Of a stretch of DNA of 64,000 bases, positions 48,730 to 60,300 are shown piece after piece (position 1 is the stretch's first letter; each line of letters opens with the position of its first letter). Origin of the DNA: Pelobates cultripes (taxonomy: Eukaryota; Chordata; Amphibia; Anura; Pelobatidae). The DNA lies in assembly GCA_933207985.1 (NCBI GenBank), contig OW240913.1:100922496-100986495 (forward strand). The letters run 5' to 3'. The notes under the pieces were generated by a model. It was not told the DNA's origin and made no database searches. It saw only the letters and a list, made by a program, of their open reading frames with translations. The position numbers were made by a program, and so were the translations under genes.

Positions 48730-50104
48730 AGTTCCGGCACATTTCCTTCACCTTTCAAGCATGCAACCATAACGCCAATTCTGAAAAAGCTCAACCTCCA
48801 CCCCAACTCCCCATCCAACTACCGCCCTATATTGCTACTGCCGTTTGCCTCCAAGATCCTTGAGAGAGTTGTGTATGCGATATTGACATACTTCCCTGAA
48901 TCCAACTCTCTGCTTGATCCGCTTCAGTCAGGATTCTGCACTCGTCACTCTGTTGAAACAGCTGTGACCAAAGTATCCAACGATTTAATCGCTGCTAAAT
49001 ATCGCGGCCATTACTCTATCTGAATTCTCCTTGATCTTTCTGCTGCCTTTGACACTGTTGATTATCAACAGCTTCTTCTCATTCTCTATAATCTTGGTCT
49101 ATGAGATACTGCTCTCTCCTGGTGCTCCTCCTACCTCTCACAGCACTTTTTTTAGTGTTTCTTTCTCTGGCTATGCCTCTTCTCCCCAACTCCTCTCTGT
49201 TGATGTCCCCCAAGGTTCAGTCCTTGGTCCCCTACTGTTCTCCATCTATACTGCCTTCCTTGGTAAACTCATCAGCTCCTTTGGCTTCCATTGTCATTTA
49301 TATGCAGATGACACGCAAATCTACCTGTCCTCACCTGATCTCTCTCCGCCCATCTTGACTCGTGTCTCTGACTGCCTCTCTGCAATTTCCAATTGGATAG
49401 CTGCTCACTTCCTTAAATTCAAGCTGTCAAAACAGAACTTCTGGTCTTTCCTCCCTCAATTGTTGCTACTCCCGTGTTTGTCTCCCTCCAAGTCAACGGC
49501 GCCACCATCACCTCTACCTCACAGGCTCACTGCCTGGGTGTTCTCTTTGACTACGACCTCTCCTTGACCCCTCATGTCCAGTCGATCACCAAATCCTGCC
49601 GCATCCATCTCAAAAACATAGCTTGCATCCGCTTCTATTTAACAAAAGACCCGTCAAATGGTCCATGCCGTTGTTCTTTCTCGTCTTGACTACTGCAATC
49701 CCCTTCTCAGTAGTCCTACGTGTTCCCAGATTGCACCGCTGCAATCTATTATGAACACAGCGACAATGCTCATTTTCCTGTCCGCCCACGCCTCCCCCCT
49801 CTGTCAATCCCTACATTGGCTTCCAGTTAGATATAGGGCTCAATTGAAGATTCTGGTGCTTGCTTACAAGTCCCTACATAATGCTGCTCCAACCTACCTA
49901 TCCTCCCTAATACACAAGTATGTCCCGTCAAGGTATCTGCGCTCTGACGTAGACCTACGTCTCTCCTCTGTCCGTACTCCCACACTTGATGCTCACCTCC
50001 AAGACTTCTCCAGGGCTGCACCTTTTCTGTGGTACTCCCTTCCCTTCTCTGTGAAATCTTTGAAAACACACTTCTTCATGAAAGCATATTATTTAAACTG
50101 TTAG
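48730..50104 (+). pseudogene. L2/CR1-like reverse transcriptase remnant
   Basis: Recognisable segments in order: ATITPILKK...SNYRPI (RT start, 48765-48840), [11 protein letters not shown] (motif A with catalytic D, about 49030-49060), [15 protein letters not shown] (motif B, about 49205-49250), [12 protein letters not shown] (motif C, catalytic DD, 49301-49312), and SLHWLPVRYRAQLKILVLAYKS (C-terminal, about 49815-49880). A TGA stop at 49021, another after LYNLGL, and frame changes near 49130-49190, 49440-49480 and 49640-49670 destroy it. No endonuclease domain is left. Confidence 0.9.
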
Positions 50105-50379
50105 CGGATTTTCAACTCTCTCCCTCTCCCCCCCCCCCCATGACTCCTCTCCTGCTAAGTTCCCATTGAGTACTTTTCTAGCAATCTATTTTATTACCTC
50201 TACTTATAGCCTTTGTATCATTATACCCCACTCCCTCTAGCATGTAAGCACATTTAGCAGGGCCCTCAACCCCTCTGTTCCTGTGTGTCCATTTGTCTGG
50301 TTACAATTTGTGTCTGTTAGTCCACTCATTGTACAGTGCTAAGGAATTTTGCTGGCGCAATATAAATAATAATAATAAT
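48730..50379 (+). mobile_element. L2/CR1-like LINE, 5' truncated
   Basis: Encodes reverse transcriptase in pieces and ends with GTACAGTGCTAAGGAATTTT, GGCGCAATATAAATAATAAT and an (AAT)n tail at 50367-50379. Such short-tandem tails instead of poly-A are typical of the L2/CR1 group. The 5' end is truncated just before the finger region of the RT. It appears to interrupt an LTR-like sequence. Confidence 0.9.
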
Positions 50380-50380
50380 A

Positions 50381-50740
50381 ATGCAGTCCCCTTTCACCCT
50401 TCACTCAGTGTGAGCTAGTTTTTGGGTGGATCAGCTATACTCTCTGCAGGAGAGCTAAATCACTTGAAGCTGTACCCTGGACCCTGTTCCTGGGAGGGAA
50501 GCAACGGAGAGACCCCAGCTAAGCTGCGGCAGGTAGGAGCTGAAGCACTCCTGTGTCCCGGTGGAGAGCTAAGAAGCAGGCTTGGCGGAGGTACACAGTT
50601 GGGGTGCCAGCCAGTCCATCAGATATGGCATACTCAGATTTGGTCCAAACCAACACTCCTCATGCTTTCCTATGGTGGGCGGCTGCATCATGTGACTGAG
50701 TGTTACAGTCAGGAAGACAGCCACTAGAGGTGGATTTCTA
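50381..50740 (+). repeat. GC-rich repeat remnants after the LINE
   Basis: CCTTTCACCCTTCACTCAGT then a GGAGAGACCCCAGC segment, possibly the continuation of the LTR-like sequence left of the LINE. 50660-50735 contains CTTTCCTATGG and GACAGCCACTAGAGGTGG, words from the TTAA MITE family. Confidence 0.35.
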
Positions 50741-51049
50741 AAAAAAATAATAATTAATGTTCAGAACCAAAAGCGGTAATCCCGAGCATACACTGTAGTA
50801 TTACTTACCTTGTCCCCCTACGAGCTGCTGTTGTAAAAAAAATACACACAATACATTGTAAAATCAATGTACCGCTTTAACATAAAAAAACTGACATAAT
50901 CAGACCACCAGGGAGGTTAATCATATGGATGATAAAGGCTAGAGTACGTTTTGTCACCATCTTTTTCAATACAATTACCACTGTTACAAATATATACATT
51001 TAGAACAAGTAAGAGTGATACAAGAAATAAAACAGAAATAATGAAGAAA
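50741..51049. other. No feature seen
   Basis: AT-rich sequence leading into the 18-bp array. No gene or repeat recognised. Confidence 0.5.
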
Positions 51050-51173
51050 CAGGATGGACACTGCATAGAGGATTGGCACTGCATAAAGGATGGACACTGC
51101 ATAGACAATGGACACTGCATAGAGGGTGGACACTGCATAAAGGATGGACACTGCATAAAGGGTGGACACTGCT
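51050..51173. repeat. 18-bp tandem array, seven copies
   Basis: The unit is AGGATGGACACTGCATAA with small changes (GATTGGC, GACAATGG, GGGTGG). 18 bp keeps frames open in phase on both strands, which explains the repetitive short frames here. Confidence 0.93.
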
Positions 51174-52329
51174 GAAATACAGGACGTTCTAAATCAACAT
51201 AAAACATGTCTATAGATATAGGTTTTATTGAGTATCAAAATGAATTAAGAACTAGTGTTCTGCATTTGACTCTGGGGCTTAACTGGCAAACAGATTAACT
51301 AAAAGCACAATAAGAAACACAAAGCCACTGAATAAGAGCAATGTATCTTTCTCCAGTTTCTCACATACTGTCTTAGAGCATATTTTTGCACATAAATTAA
51401 AGCCCTACATATTGCCACTTTGACTTCAGACAAATAGGCTACCGTTACCCAGCTCAGTAGGCCCACATTAATTAACGACTTGAACACATAACACGTTAGA
51501 ATTTTACGTTGTCACATTATTTAAAATGAAGAAAATAGCCAATGCCAAAAAAAAAATGTAAAAAATCTGTTACATGCAAAATGTATCTCTCACTGTGTTT
51601 TTTTTCCCCTTTTCTTTGGAGTTAATTATCTAACTAATTTTAAGAATTACTTAAAATAGATTTAAATACATAATTTTCACAGGAGCCTATTTATCTTCAT
51701 TCTCTCGTACACTGCTGGCAGTTGGACAAACTGTTCTGTCTTAATATGAGGAACTCTCAATGCGGCCCAGTTCAATTATTTCATTTAAAAAGGACCAATC
51801 TATTAATTAGCTGACTGAGAGAATCACATACGGTATGGAAAGTTTGCTGCAGGTCTGAGAATAGGGGGAAGAAAAAAAGAAGAAAAAAGGTTTTCAGTTT
51901 GGTTCTTTTTTTTTCCACATTTTTTCTTAGAGCTTTTCTGCAAGAATCATTTTTATGAATGTCTGTGGCCTACAGTCTGTTCCAGAGCTATTAACATTTT
52001 TATATTTCTCAAAATATGAAAATTATGTGCTAAACATCCATTCCATAAAATAAAAAAATAAAAAAAGATTTCTGTTTGTGCGGATGGTACAGCTTCAATA
52101 TTTCAGGGTATGGCATTCGTTCGGGACAAAATAAGAAGATTGTAAAAGTGATCTCCTATTTCGGATTGTGGTAGGTGTTACATTATGTTAGAACTCTAAT
52201 TACATTAGATTTTATATATTTAATACATTAAATAGTTAAAACAGAGTTAGTATATTTTACCCCAAAACTCACACTTTAAACAAATCAAAGCTGTTATTGG
52301 CTAAATAAAGGAATTATGTAAAAAATCCA
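51174..52329. other. Unique AT-rich DNA, no gene seen
   Basis: 51660-51860 (TATTTATCTTCATTCTCTCG ... CTATTAATTAGCTGACTGAG) has the mixed composition of a possible conserved non-coding block, unverified. Otherwise poly-A/T-rich. Confidence 0.4.
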
Positions 52330-52350
52330 GGAAATAACACACACACGTAC

Positions 52351-52384
<34 letters not shown>

Positions 52385-52388
52385 TACA
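52330..52388. repeat. (CA)(TA)(CA) microsatellite
   Basis: ACACACACGTAC, then (TA)n, then (CA)n interrupted by CATA. Confidence 0.93.
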
Positions 52389-52417
52389 CACCATTGCAAG
52401 GCCTCTCTTGGTCTTAA

Positions 52418-52675
52418 AGGGTTACTACAAGCATTATAATCTCTGTACTGGTTCTGATGCCTGGAGTACCCTGGCCCGATTTCTTGGTAATGGCACACAG
52501 AAGGAAATTTGCACACCGTTGACATTAGCCGGCCTAGAACTCTACTTTTGGGATGGCTGAATACACTCCACGATGCTTCCAGATGAGGAGTTACTCCTCC
52601 AGCAGCCAAGGTGTTAAACTTGGTGTGTGCAGCATTTCACAAACCAGTAAAGTGGTCATGGTGCTTGGAGTAACT
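52418..52675. mobile_element. MITE with AGGGTTACT ends
   Basis: Left AGGGTTACTACAAGCATTAT preceded by TTAA (52414-52417); right ATGGTGCTTGGAGTAACTCT followed by a mutated TAAA. The ends are inverted with mismatches. The words ACTCCAAGCACCATTACCAC at 63241-63260 suggest an eroded second copy there. Confidence 0.7.
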
Positions 52676-53747
52676 CTAAAAGTCCAAACAGTGATCCATG
52701 TAACATGTTCAGGTACGCTCTGTAACTGATTAAGGTATAAGTAATTTGCAATACTCTATATACAATATTTGCATAAAACCATCTATGCATAAAGTTCAGC
52801 TAAGTGTTTTGTTTTCTTGCATGTGTAGGAGTGAAAGCATTTAATCACATTCTCACACTTTATGCATAACTGTCTATGGTGCCCCCAGAAATATGACAGT
52901 GAAGAACAAACTGTGAACAGTAGCACCAGGGACCCAAACCATTTGTTCTGCAGAAATTGGGATATTAAGGAGATATGTTCCAGGTCTAAAAGGCATATCC
53001 TCCTTGTCTCGAAGTAGATATCTGTAAACGTGTTTACAAACAAAGCTGTAAAATCTTGCACTAATCTCTGAAACATGGCATTGTTCTATAGCCAGCTAAT
53101 GTCACTATATTTTATTGTCAGTATTCTGCACTTATTAACTGCTCAGCAAGAGAAGGGTAGTAAGCACAAACAATTTGACCAAATTTTAATACTCTGTGTG
53201 AGTCTGGGCTTTTTCATTCACCAGCCTTAAAACCAGCTGCAGGTGCTACACTATATAAAGTAATAGAAAGTGTCTGAAATGTAACAGTGTAAGCAGTGTT
53301 TTAAGACCCCTGTCTGCTTTTTATTAATAGTCAGATTCTGTTCTATCAACAGCCGTAACTGCCTTTAGCTTATACTACAGCATCAATATTTTGATAGGCA
53401 AAATGATCTATTAAAAAGTTACTAATGATATTCTGTGAAAATATATGGCATGCAGTTCAATACACTTCAGCTATTTCCCTGGAAGGGGATAAATTATGGC
53501 TCGGTAAAAAAAAGAGGAAATCAGAGGTTAGGGAGGCTGGGAGGCCAAGTAGCATGAAAAAGACCCTTCCATCAAACATAAACTTGGCAGCCTAAACAGG
53601 AACAGACTAAAGTCTATGAGCTAGTTAATTAGGCAGAGTGAAAATTGCGCTACTTTGGTACCATCATATCTTCTATAAAGACTTTATTGCTAAACTAGTA
53701 AATTACGGAGTAAGCTAGGGTAAAAGGCAATTTAAAAAGTGTATTAT
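52676..53747. other. Unique DNA, no gene seen
   Basis: The 97-codon minus-strand frame at 52783-53076 lacks a recognisable domain. No repeats recognised. Confidence 0.45.
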
Positions 53748-53748
53748 A

Positions 53749-53819
<71 letters not shown>

Positions 53820-53880
53820 ATGATATACACACACACACCTTTTTATTTGAATATATATACACACATACACTATATATGTA
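53748..53880. repeat. (CA)(TA)n microsatellite, self-complementary
   Basis: ACACACACACAT, two (AT)n blocks mirrored about CATATATATATATATATG, a second CACACACAC run and TATATACACACATACAC. Able to form long AT hairpins. Confidence 0.93.
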
Positions 53881-53889
53881 CAAACACTA

Positions 53890-54265
53890 AATAGAAAGAG
53901 AGAAAGGGAAGAGCACAAGAAAGAGTGAAATAGATTGAGAAAAAATGAAAGAAAAGAGAGATAAAGATGGAAAGAGAATAACAGAGAAATAGAGTAAAAT
54001 GAGAGAGTGTGCATGAGATAGAGAGATGTAGACCGAATGAGAGAAAGAGAGACAGAGAGAAACAGAAAAAGAAGGAAAAAGAATAACAGAGAAAGAGTAA
54101 GAGATAAAAGGGAGAATGAAGATAGAGCGTGAGAGGGAGAGATAAAGATAGACAGAGAGAGAGAGACAGAAAGAGAAAGTCAGAGAGAGAGACAGAGGGA
54201 GCGAGAGACAGATAGAGAAAGAAAAGGACAATAAAGAGAGAAGGGGAAAAGAAAGAAAGAAACAT
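53890..54265 (+). repeat. Purine-rich GA tract
   Basis: About 375 bases dominated by AGAGAAAGAGAGACAGAGAG-type sequence with few pyrimidines. Minus-strand frames are Ser/Leu/Phe low-complexity and rejected. Confidence 0.9.
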
Positions 54266-55589
54266 CTGCTTTAACTTGGGCCTATAATGAATGAACACTG
54301 CTGTTGTTTGATGTCTCTGATACTCAGAAATACACCCACCTATATAAGTGATGAGAACAACTTTTAAACCATGAGACATAACAGGAATTCAGTGTTGGCT
54401 GGTTGTTTGCCCCTCTTTCCCCTCTTTGTATTTTCTGAACCCAGTACATAAAGTTCCAATAAAAACACTAGAACATGTTGCAGCAATGTGACACCAATTT
54501 ACATATCAATATCAAATATTGAGCAACGGCTTCTTCTAAACTGAGCTGATGCTTGAGAGCAGTAAAAAAAAAAAAAAAAATCAGATAGACAGCATCAGTG
54601 ATCTGTGACTTACGGCCCAGGAAATTCTGTTTATCTGATGAGTCGTTTATTTATCAAACACTGAATCACGTCATTGTCTAGTGAGAAATTCCGTGGAATG
54701 TGTAATTGGTTTGTCTTAGAGCTAATCTGGGAATTTATTGAACATAAAATGGAAATCTATAGCATACTTTGGTGTCTCTTCTCATTAGCCTCACGTTGTG
54801 AAGTTGCCTCTAGCAATCACTGAATTGGCTTTTCTTTCGGCAAATTAAATTTTAAACACACATACACAAAAAGGATGATTTAACAGTGATTGAAAGAAAA
54901 TGTGTGTGTGTGTCTAAAATGCCCCCTAGACTCTAGTTAAACAAAGCTGCTAATGTGCGGTCAGTTACTTGGCAAAGCCACTTTGTGCTGATAACACCGC
55001 TGCTTGCTATTCTCCGAGGGTTTTGCCGTTGGAAGACTGCGCAGTACCTCATCCCTTGATGCTTCTGATGCGGGTGATCTCCGACTACATGGCGCCAACC
55101 ACAACATGCTACCCACCGTGAGAGAGCAGAATGCAGCCTGCTTTAGTCAGAAGTTATCGTCTTTCATACTGATTGACGAAACCAAGAGTAGTAGAAATAA
55201 TAAACATGAACAGAGGCTGCAGTGTATGGGGCAGTCAGTTGGGAGTTTCAGTATTTGGCCTTGCTGATCCTACTCTCATGCTAGGTTATCTTCTCCTCGT
55301 GCTATCATTTATCATCGTTTTGTAAAGAAGGCCAAAAGAAAACCTGCAGTTTATTCTGTTTCGATTGCTCTCATTTATATAACTTTTGCTCCTAACTGTT
55401 CTTTTCAGAATCTCCATCCAATGTGTAAAATGAATTCTCTCTGCACAGTCTCTGCCAAAGTAACCACCTGAAAAGTTTTTTTTTTTTTGGCAGTTCTATT
55501 ACGACACTAATCATTACATCAGTAATTCTGTACAGATTCAGAAGTCGAGAATGCTGGTTAGTATGAGGCAGCAAAAAAAATTAAAAAAA
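54266..55589. other. Unique DNA; possible conserved block
   Basis: No gene seen. Poly-A at 54564-54580. 54600-54850 (TTACGGCCCAGGAAATTCTG ... CCTCTAGCAATCACTGAATT) resembles conserved non-coding DNA by composition only. The 87-codon frame at 55004-55267 has no domain recognised. Confidence 0.4.
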
Positions 55590-55593
55590 TTAA

Positions 55594-56054
55594 AGGGACA
55601 CTATAGTCACCCAGACCACTTCAGCTCAATTAAGTGGTCTGGGTGCCAGGTCCCTCAGGTTTTAACCCTTCAGATGCAGTTTCAGAGAAACTGCTGTTTA
55701 CATTTGGGGTTAATCCAGCCTCTAGTGGCTGTCTTCCGGACAGCCACTAGAGGCGCATTTGCGACGCTGGAGGCATATTATGCCTCCATCGCGCAGAGCG
55801 TCCATAGGAAAGCATTAAGAAATGCTTTCCTATTGAAAGCTTAAATGCGCGACTTGCCGCGCATGCGCATTCGGCTCCGCTGTCGTCGGCCGGGGGAGCT
55901 GACGTCGGAGTGGGAGGAGAGGTCTCCAGTGCCGAGGGAGCCCGGCGCTGGATCAAGGTAAGCTGCTGAAAGGGTTTTAACCCCTTCAGTGCCACTCTCA
56001 GGGCACTATAGTGTCAGGAAAACCGCTTTGTTTTCCTGACACTATAGTGATCCT
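55594..56054. mobile_element. TTAA-flanked MITE
   Basis: 461 bp with TTAA at 55590-55593 and 56055-56058. Left AGGGACACTATAGTCACC, right CCTGACACTATAGTGATCCT. Subterminal self-pairing CCCAGACCACTTCAGCTCAA / AAGTGGTCTGGG. Middle hairpin CTAGTGGCTGTC..GACAGCCACTAG, CTTTCCTAT boxes and GCGCATGCGCATTC. Confidence 0.9.
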
Positions 56055-56184
56055 TTAAAAATAGCTGGTATAAAATTTGGTATAAAAATGCACTGTGTAG
56101 CCTTTATCTATTTTCTAAACATGTATAGGGTTATGCCCTAAATACCATATTGCAGTGAATTAAAAACTGAACTGCAAACTTTAA

Positions 56185-56565
56185 AGGGATTCTATAGGGT
56201 CAGGAAAACAAAGCCATTGTATTGGCACTATAGAACCCTATAGTGCCCTCCCTCCCATGCACCTTCCTCTCCCGCAGCGCTGAAGGACCCCTTCAGTCAC
56301 TTACCTGAATCCAGCGCCGATGTCCCTTGGTGCTAGGTAAGGCTCCGCCAACGCTCCTCCTCTGACGTCAGCCAGCGGGGGAGACATAATGCGCATGCAG
56401 AGTGTGAGGAGGTCCAGCGTCAGATAACAGACCAAAGGTCTATTTCAATTCAGGAAGTCGCTCTAGTGGCTGTCTGGTAACCTGCCACTAGAGGTGGAGT
56501 TAATCCTCAGAGGTAATTATTGCAGTTTTTCAGAAACTGCAGTAATTACCATTGTAGGGTTAAGC
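56185..56565. mobile_element. TTAA MITE, right end missing
   Basis: Starts AGGGATTCTATAGGGTCAGG after TTAA (56181-56184). Similar in order to the 26576-27120 copy (GCAGCGCTGAAGG, CAGTCACTTACC, GACGTCAGC, GCGCATGC, CTAGTGGCTGTC, GCAATTATTGCAG-like pair), but stops after the GGGTTAAG box with no CCCTTTAA end. Confidence 0.75.
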
Positions 56566-57180
56566 GACATAAGACAGTATACTGGAGTTACAGAATTTTT
56601 TTTAAAATAAGATATCTTAGCCTACATTTTGAAAGTTGAATTTGAATTCCCCACAGTTTTTAAAAGGTTTAATGTAACATAAAACATACTGTTTGACAAA
56701 ACATCTGAAAACATGACATAGCAAGCTGTAAAGTGGATATGTCACTGTCTAGAGTCTTTGCATAATTTACGAAGATCACCAATGTTGACATCGCCGCTGG
56801 GGGTCCTGTGGCCATGGGGGCAGAGGAAGTTACTTACTTTTACTTAATTGAACGTGCCTCTCATGGGCACCATCATCCTCTTCTTACCTGAACCTGTCCC
56901 TCATGGGCACCATTATCTGCTCCTCTTCAACTCCTGGTGCTTGAGCGGCTTGGAACAAATGTCAGCATTGTATTCTCAAGCATGCGCAAGAGTGCAGCAT
57001 CGAGGTCTATGGAGGATCCCATATATCATATATACAAATATATATAAAAAAATATAATATTACTAAATTAACATATTTATTATCATATTAAATAATTTTC
57101 AAAGTGTATCCAAAAATCTTAAATAATTTGAAAAGCTTATCCAAAATTATTAAGTATAGGCCGTAATTAGTTAACACTAA
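56566..57180. other. No feature seen
   Basis: CTCATGGGCACCATCATC occurs twice 45 bp apart (about 56861 and 56906). Otherwise AT-rich with no gene. Confidence 0.5.
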
Positions 57181-57333
57181 CAGGGTTATTTACTAAAGTG
57201 ACAATTTAAAGTGAATTTTGAAATTTAAGGCCAGAATAGGCAAACTGAAAGCATACCTGAATTTTTCCACTTTGGCTACTTTGACCTTAAATTTGAAATT
57301 CACATTTAATTCCCACTTTAGTGAATAACCCTG
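57181..57333. mobile_element. Palindromic MITE
   Basis: 153 bp, nearly a full-length imperfect palindrome. Ends CAGGGTTATTTACTAAAGTG and its inverse CACTTTAGTGAATAACCCTG. The flanks AACACTAA and TATGAATT do not match, so the target duplication is unclear. Homologous to 7023-7178. Confidence 0.85.
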
Positions 57334-60300
57334 TATGAATTTTAATCCTGAAAAGTTTACTTTTTTTTCAAGCATACTTGCTGAAGAGAAATTGCAGAAA
57401 TGCCTCATTGTTAATGTTTGGGGCCAACCTCAATATAGCATGATTGAGTATTGAGCTTTTTCATTGACATTTAATTTCCTCAGACATTTTTCTGAAAAAT
57501 AACCCAAATATGTATTTATATGCAAACCTTATCCACTAACCAAGACTGAACCCAGTTTCATGGATTAAATAAACCCCTATCCACAAAGAGGAAAAACAAA
57601 ATAAACTAAAGCGTACATACTAAAATGGATCCTAATTCAGAATATACTGTTACCCAAGACCACAGAGTTTCTAAAATAGGTCTGTCAGGACCACTGTGGT
57701 AATAAGGGATATAAGTAAGGAAAATAGCTTTGACCTGATTACCTAATCCTTTTAATGTGTTTTGAAATTGTAGTAGAGCTCCTTGTCAACCAGGAATCCT
57801 GTAAAGTTTAAAATGGTAGCCGATAAAAGTGAAAACATTCAACATTTCTGCTTGCAGTCTTTAACTAACAAATCAATTAAACAGGTTGAACCGGGTTAAG
57901 CAAAGAACTATTATTTTCAAGATAGGGGGAAAAAAAACTGCTTTTGTCTGCTTTTTTTTCCTGTCTCAGGCTTTAAGTATTTACAAGAACTCTGCAAAGC
58001 TGCATTCATTAGAAAGTGTGGCATTTCAGTCGCAGCAGGTGGTCAACCAGAGACCAGGCCGTCCCCGTCAAATATGCAATCCGTTTTCATATACTTTAAC
58101 CAGAAATGTGCACCCTTAATAGTTCTCCCAACAGCTCTAATTTCCCTTTCTCCTCTTAATCTGCTCTGCAAGCCATGAGTGCGCATTAAAATCTACCTAA
58201 AACATTTTACCCAGAGGCAATGTAATTCCGAAATATGCAAGCAGCAGTTCACAGCTCTGCAATAATGGATTAATTTGAACCTAATGTCGCTGGAGTTTAC
58301 TGCTCCAAATGTTCTGGTGTAGTCATAGCCTTAAGGCACGGTGTTGTGGCATGCACACGTTTTGCAACCAGAGCTACACTTGGCTTAACATCTGTACATC
58401 ACATTTGCCATGTGCCTCATTATCTTGCACCCAACTGTGCCTACCTGTCCCATTCAGCTTCTCAGCCACAGGCTATCCAGTTTTTTTCCATCTTGGAATC
58501 TTTGTTCTCCTTCTCACTTACTAAATTTTTGCAAGACCTCTGCACCCAAGCAGTGGGGATTCTGTCCATGTGAACCTCGTAGGTTATGGAGGTTCTTAAT
58601 TCGCCATTAGAAACAGGAAAATTACAACATTAAGTTTCTTACATGTCACTGCATAAATCGTAACTTTTGCAGAATCTAATCTAATGTCTAAGCACATAAG
58701 CATGTAATAAAGAGCAGATTGAGGCTTTAATAAGTTTCTCTCATATCAATTAACTAGGTTTTTTTTTTAAAAGTTTTTTTTTTAAGTTCAGACAATGGTT
58801 TGTTTTAGGAAACAAGGTAATTTGATGGTAAGGGGTGGGGGGAGGAGGTAGGATTGTTTTAGAAAGCAATTTTAAGTACAATTAAAATCTGTTTTAACTG
58901 TAAATCTCATAAGCATAGCCAGTATCATACATTATATATGTGCACAAGAGTTTGAATCTGCATGATGAGGAGTTTGGTAAAGTTAGGAGTCTAAAAGAAT
59001 TGTCATGCTGTGCAATTTGTTTAAAACCTGTGAAATCCTGGATGAGGGGTGGGGGATAGGAGTGGTGGCTGTGATAGCGCCTTGTGCACTAACAGGGTTA
59101 ATTTGATATATAAGCTGCAAAATACCAGCTTGGATTCCATGTGGAGTGTTAGGGAGGACACCTACACAGGAGCCAAGGCCCGATATCCATTCTATTACGG
59201 CTAAATATGGAAAGCAGATTTCGATATCTTCGGAAATGAGTAGATTTCCAGGAACTTGGCATAATTCCTCCACCCATACGAAAAGAAATCATGGAAAATA
59301 ATGGACATCTGCATGTGCTTTTCTACCTGTGTACAGAAAAATGCATTGCTTCCTCTGCTGGCAAGAGACAGACAGGACTGCAGGGCATAGAAAGTATCGT
59401 TGGCAGTAGAGATGGTAAAGGAGAATGTTATGTTACTAGAGATTAAATCTTCATCAAAGGTAGTGTTTCTTTTTTTGTCTGCTGAAGAAAATATGAGTAT
59501 AGAAAGATGTCCAAACAGTATAATCAAGAAAACAATTTGGGCAATAATTTTTATGGCTAGAATGTAGGAAACGGAACTTGTATTGGCAGATCCAAAGACA
59601 AAATCTCACACAACAATCAACAGGAATCGTGGCATGATGAGCCCCAAAATGAACACAATTTTCTCGTACTAAAAAACTTAAACCCACTTCTGCCAAGCAT
59701 ATGACTGAAGGAATTCTAGCATATTTTGCAATGTGCTTGTTCAACGGGTTGTTTTTTTTTTTCATTAAGTAGAATCTTTGCAAATCCAGAAGGGAGTGTA
59801 AATTGGCAAAAAAAAATTTTTTTTTATTATTTTATGGGAATTTTGATCATGTCAGTGAACAGTCATTTGTGATAGGCCCTGAAACTCTAAAGAAAACTTG
59901 CATGCTAGAATGATGCAGAGTACCAGGGTCTATAAAGGTATCAGTTAGCAGTCATGCCAGAATGCATCATATTTGGAGTGTCAAACTTGACGCAAGAATA
60001 TTTCAGACTATTGGTGTCATTATTGGAGCTGGATCCAATGTTACAACTGATGCAGGAAGGACACATGGGTAGGTATGCCAAGGCAGGTACTGTGACACAT
60101 TCATGTAGAAAGGAACTACAACTGCCTTAATTCAAATACAGTATTGATCAGTAATTTTGCCAGTGTAATTTGTTCTCTAAATATTTGCCAGAGAGACATC
60201 AACCCCTGGTTGTGCAGTACTGTGGAATATATTCATGATTTGTAGCTAAAAATTATAAAAGTTGGTGGTGCCTGGTGTAGTGGCATTTAGCAATACCCAT

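Noticed and set aside
53870..54379. Minus-strand Ser/Leu/Phe-rich frame of 169 codons
   Set aside because: It is the complement of the GA-rich tract; the composition alone explains it.
54635..54662. CTGATGAGTCG, an exact hammerhead core word
   Set aside because: No GAAA follows with a stem II between; the downstream AAAC lacks the needed G and pairing.
58983..59783. Three overlapping minus-strand frames of 96-109 codons
   Set aside because: They lie in different frames with no shared domain, no splice logic visible and no family recognised.
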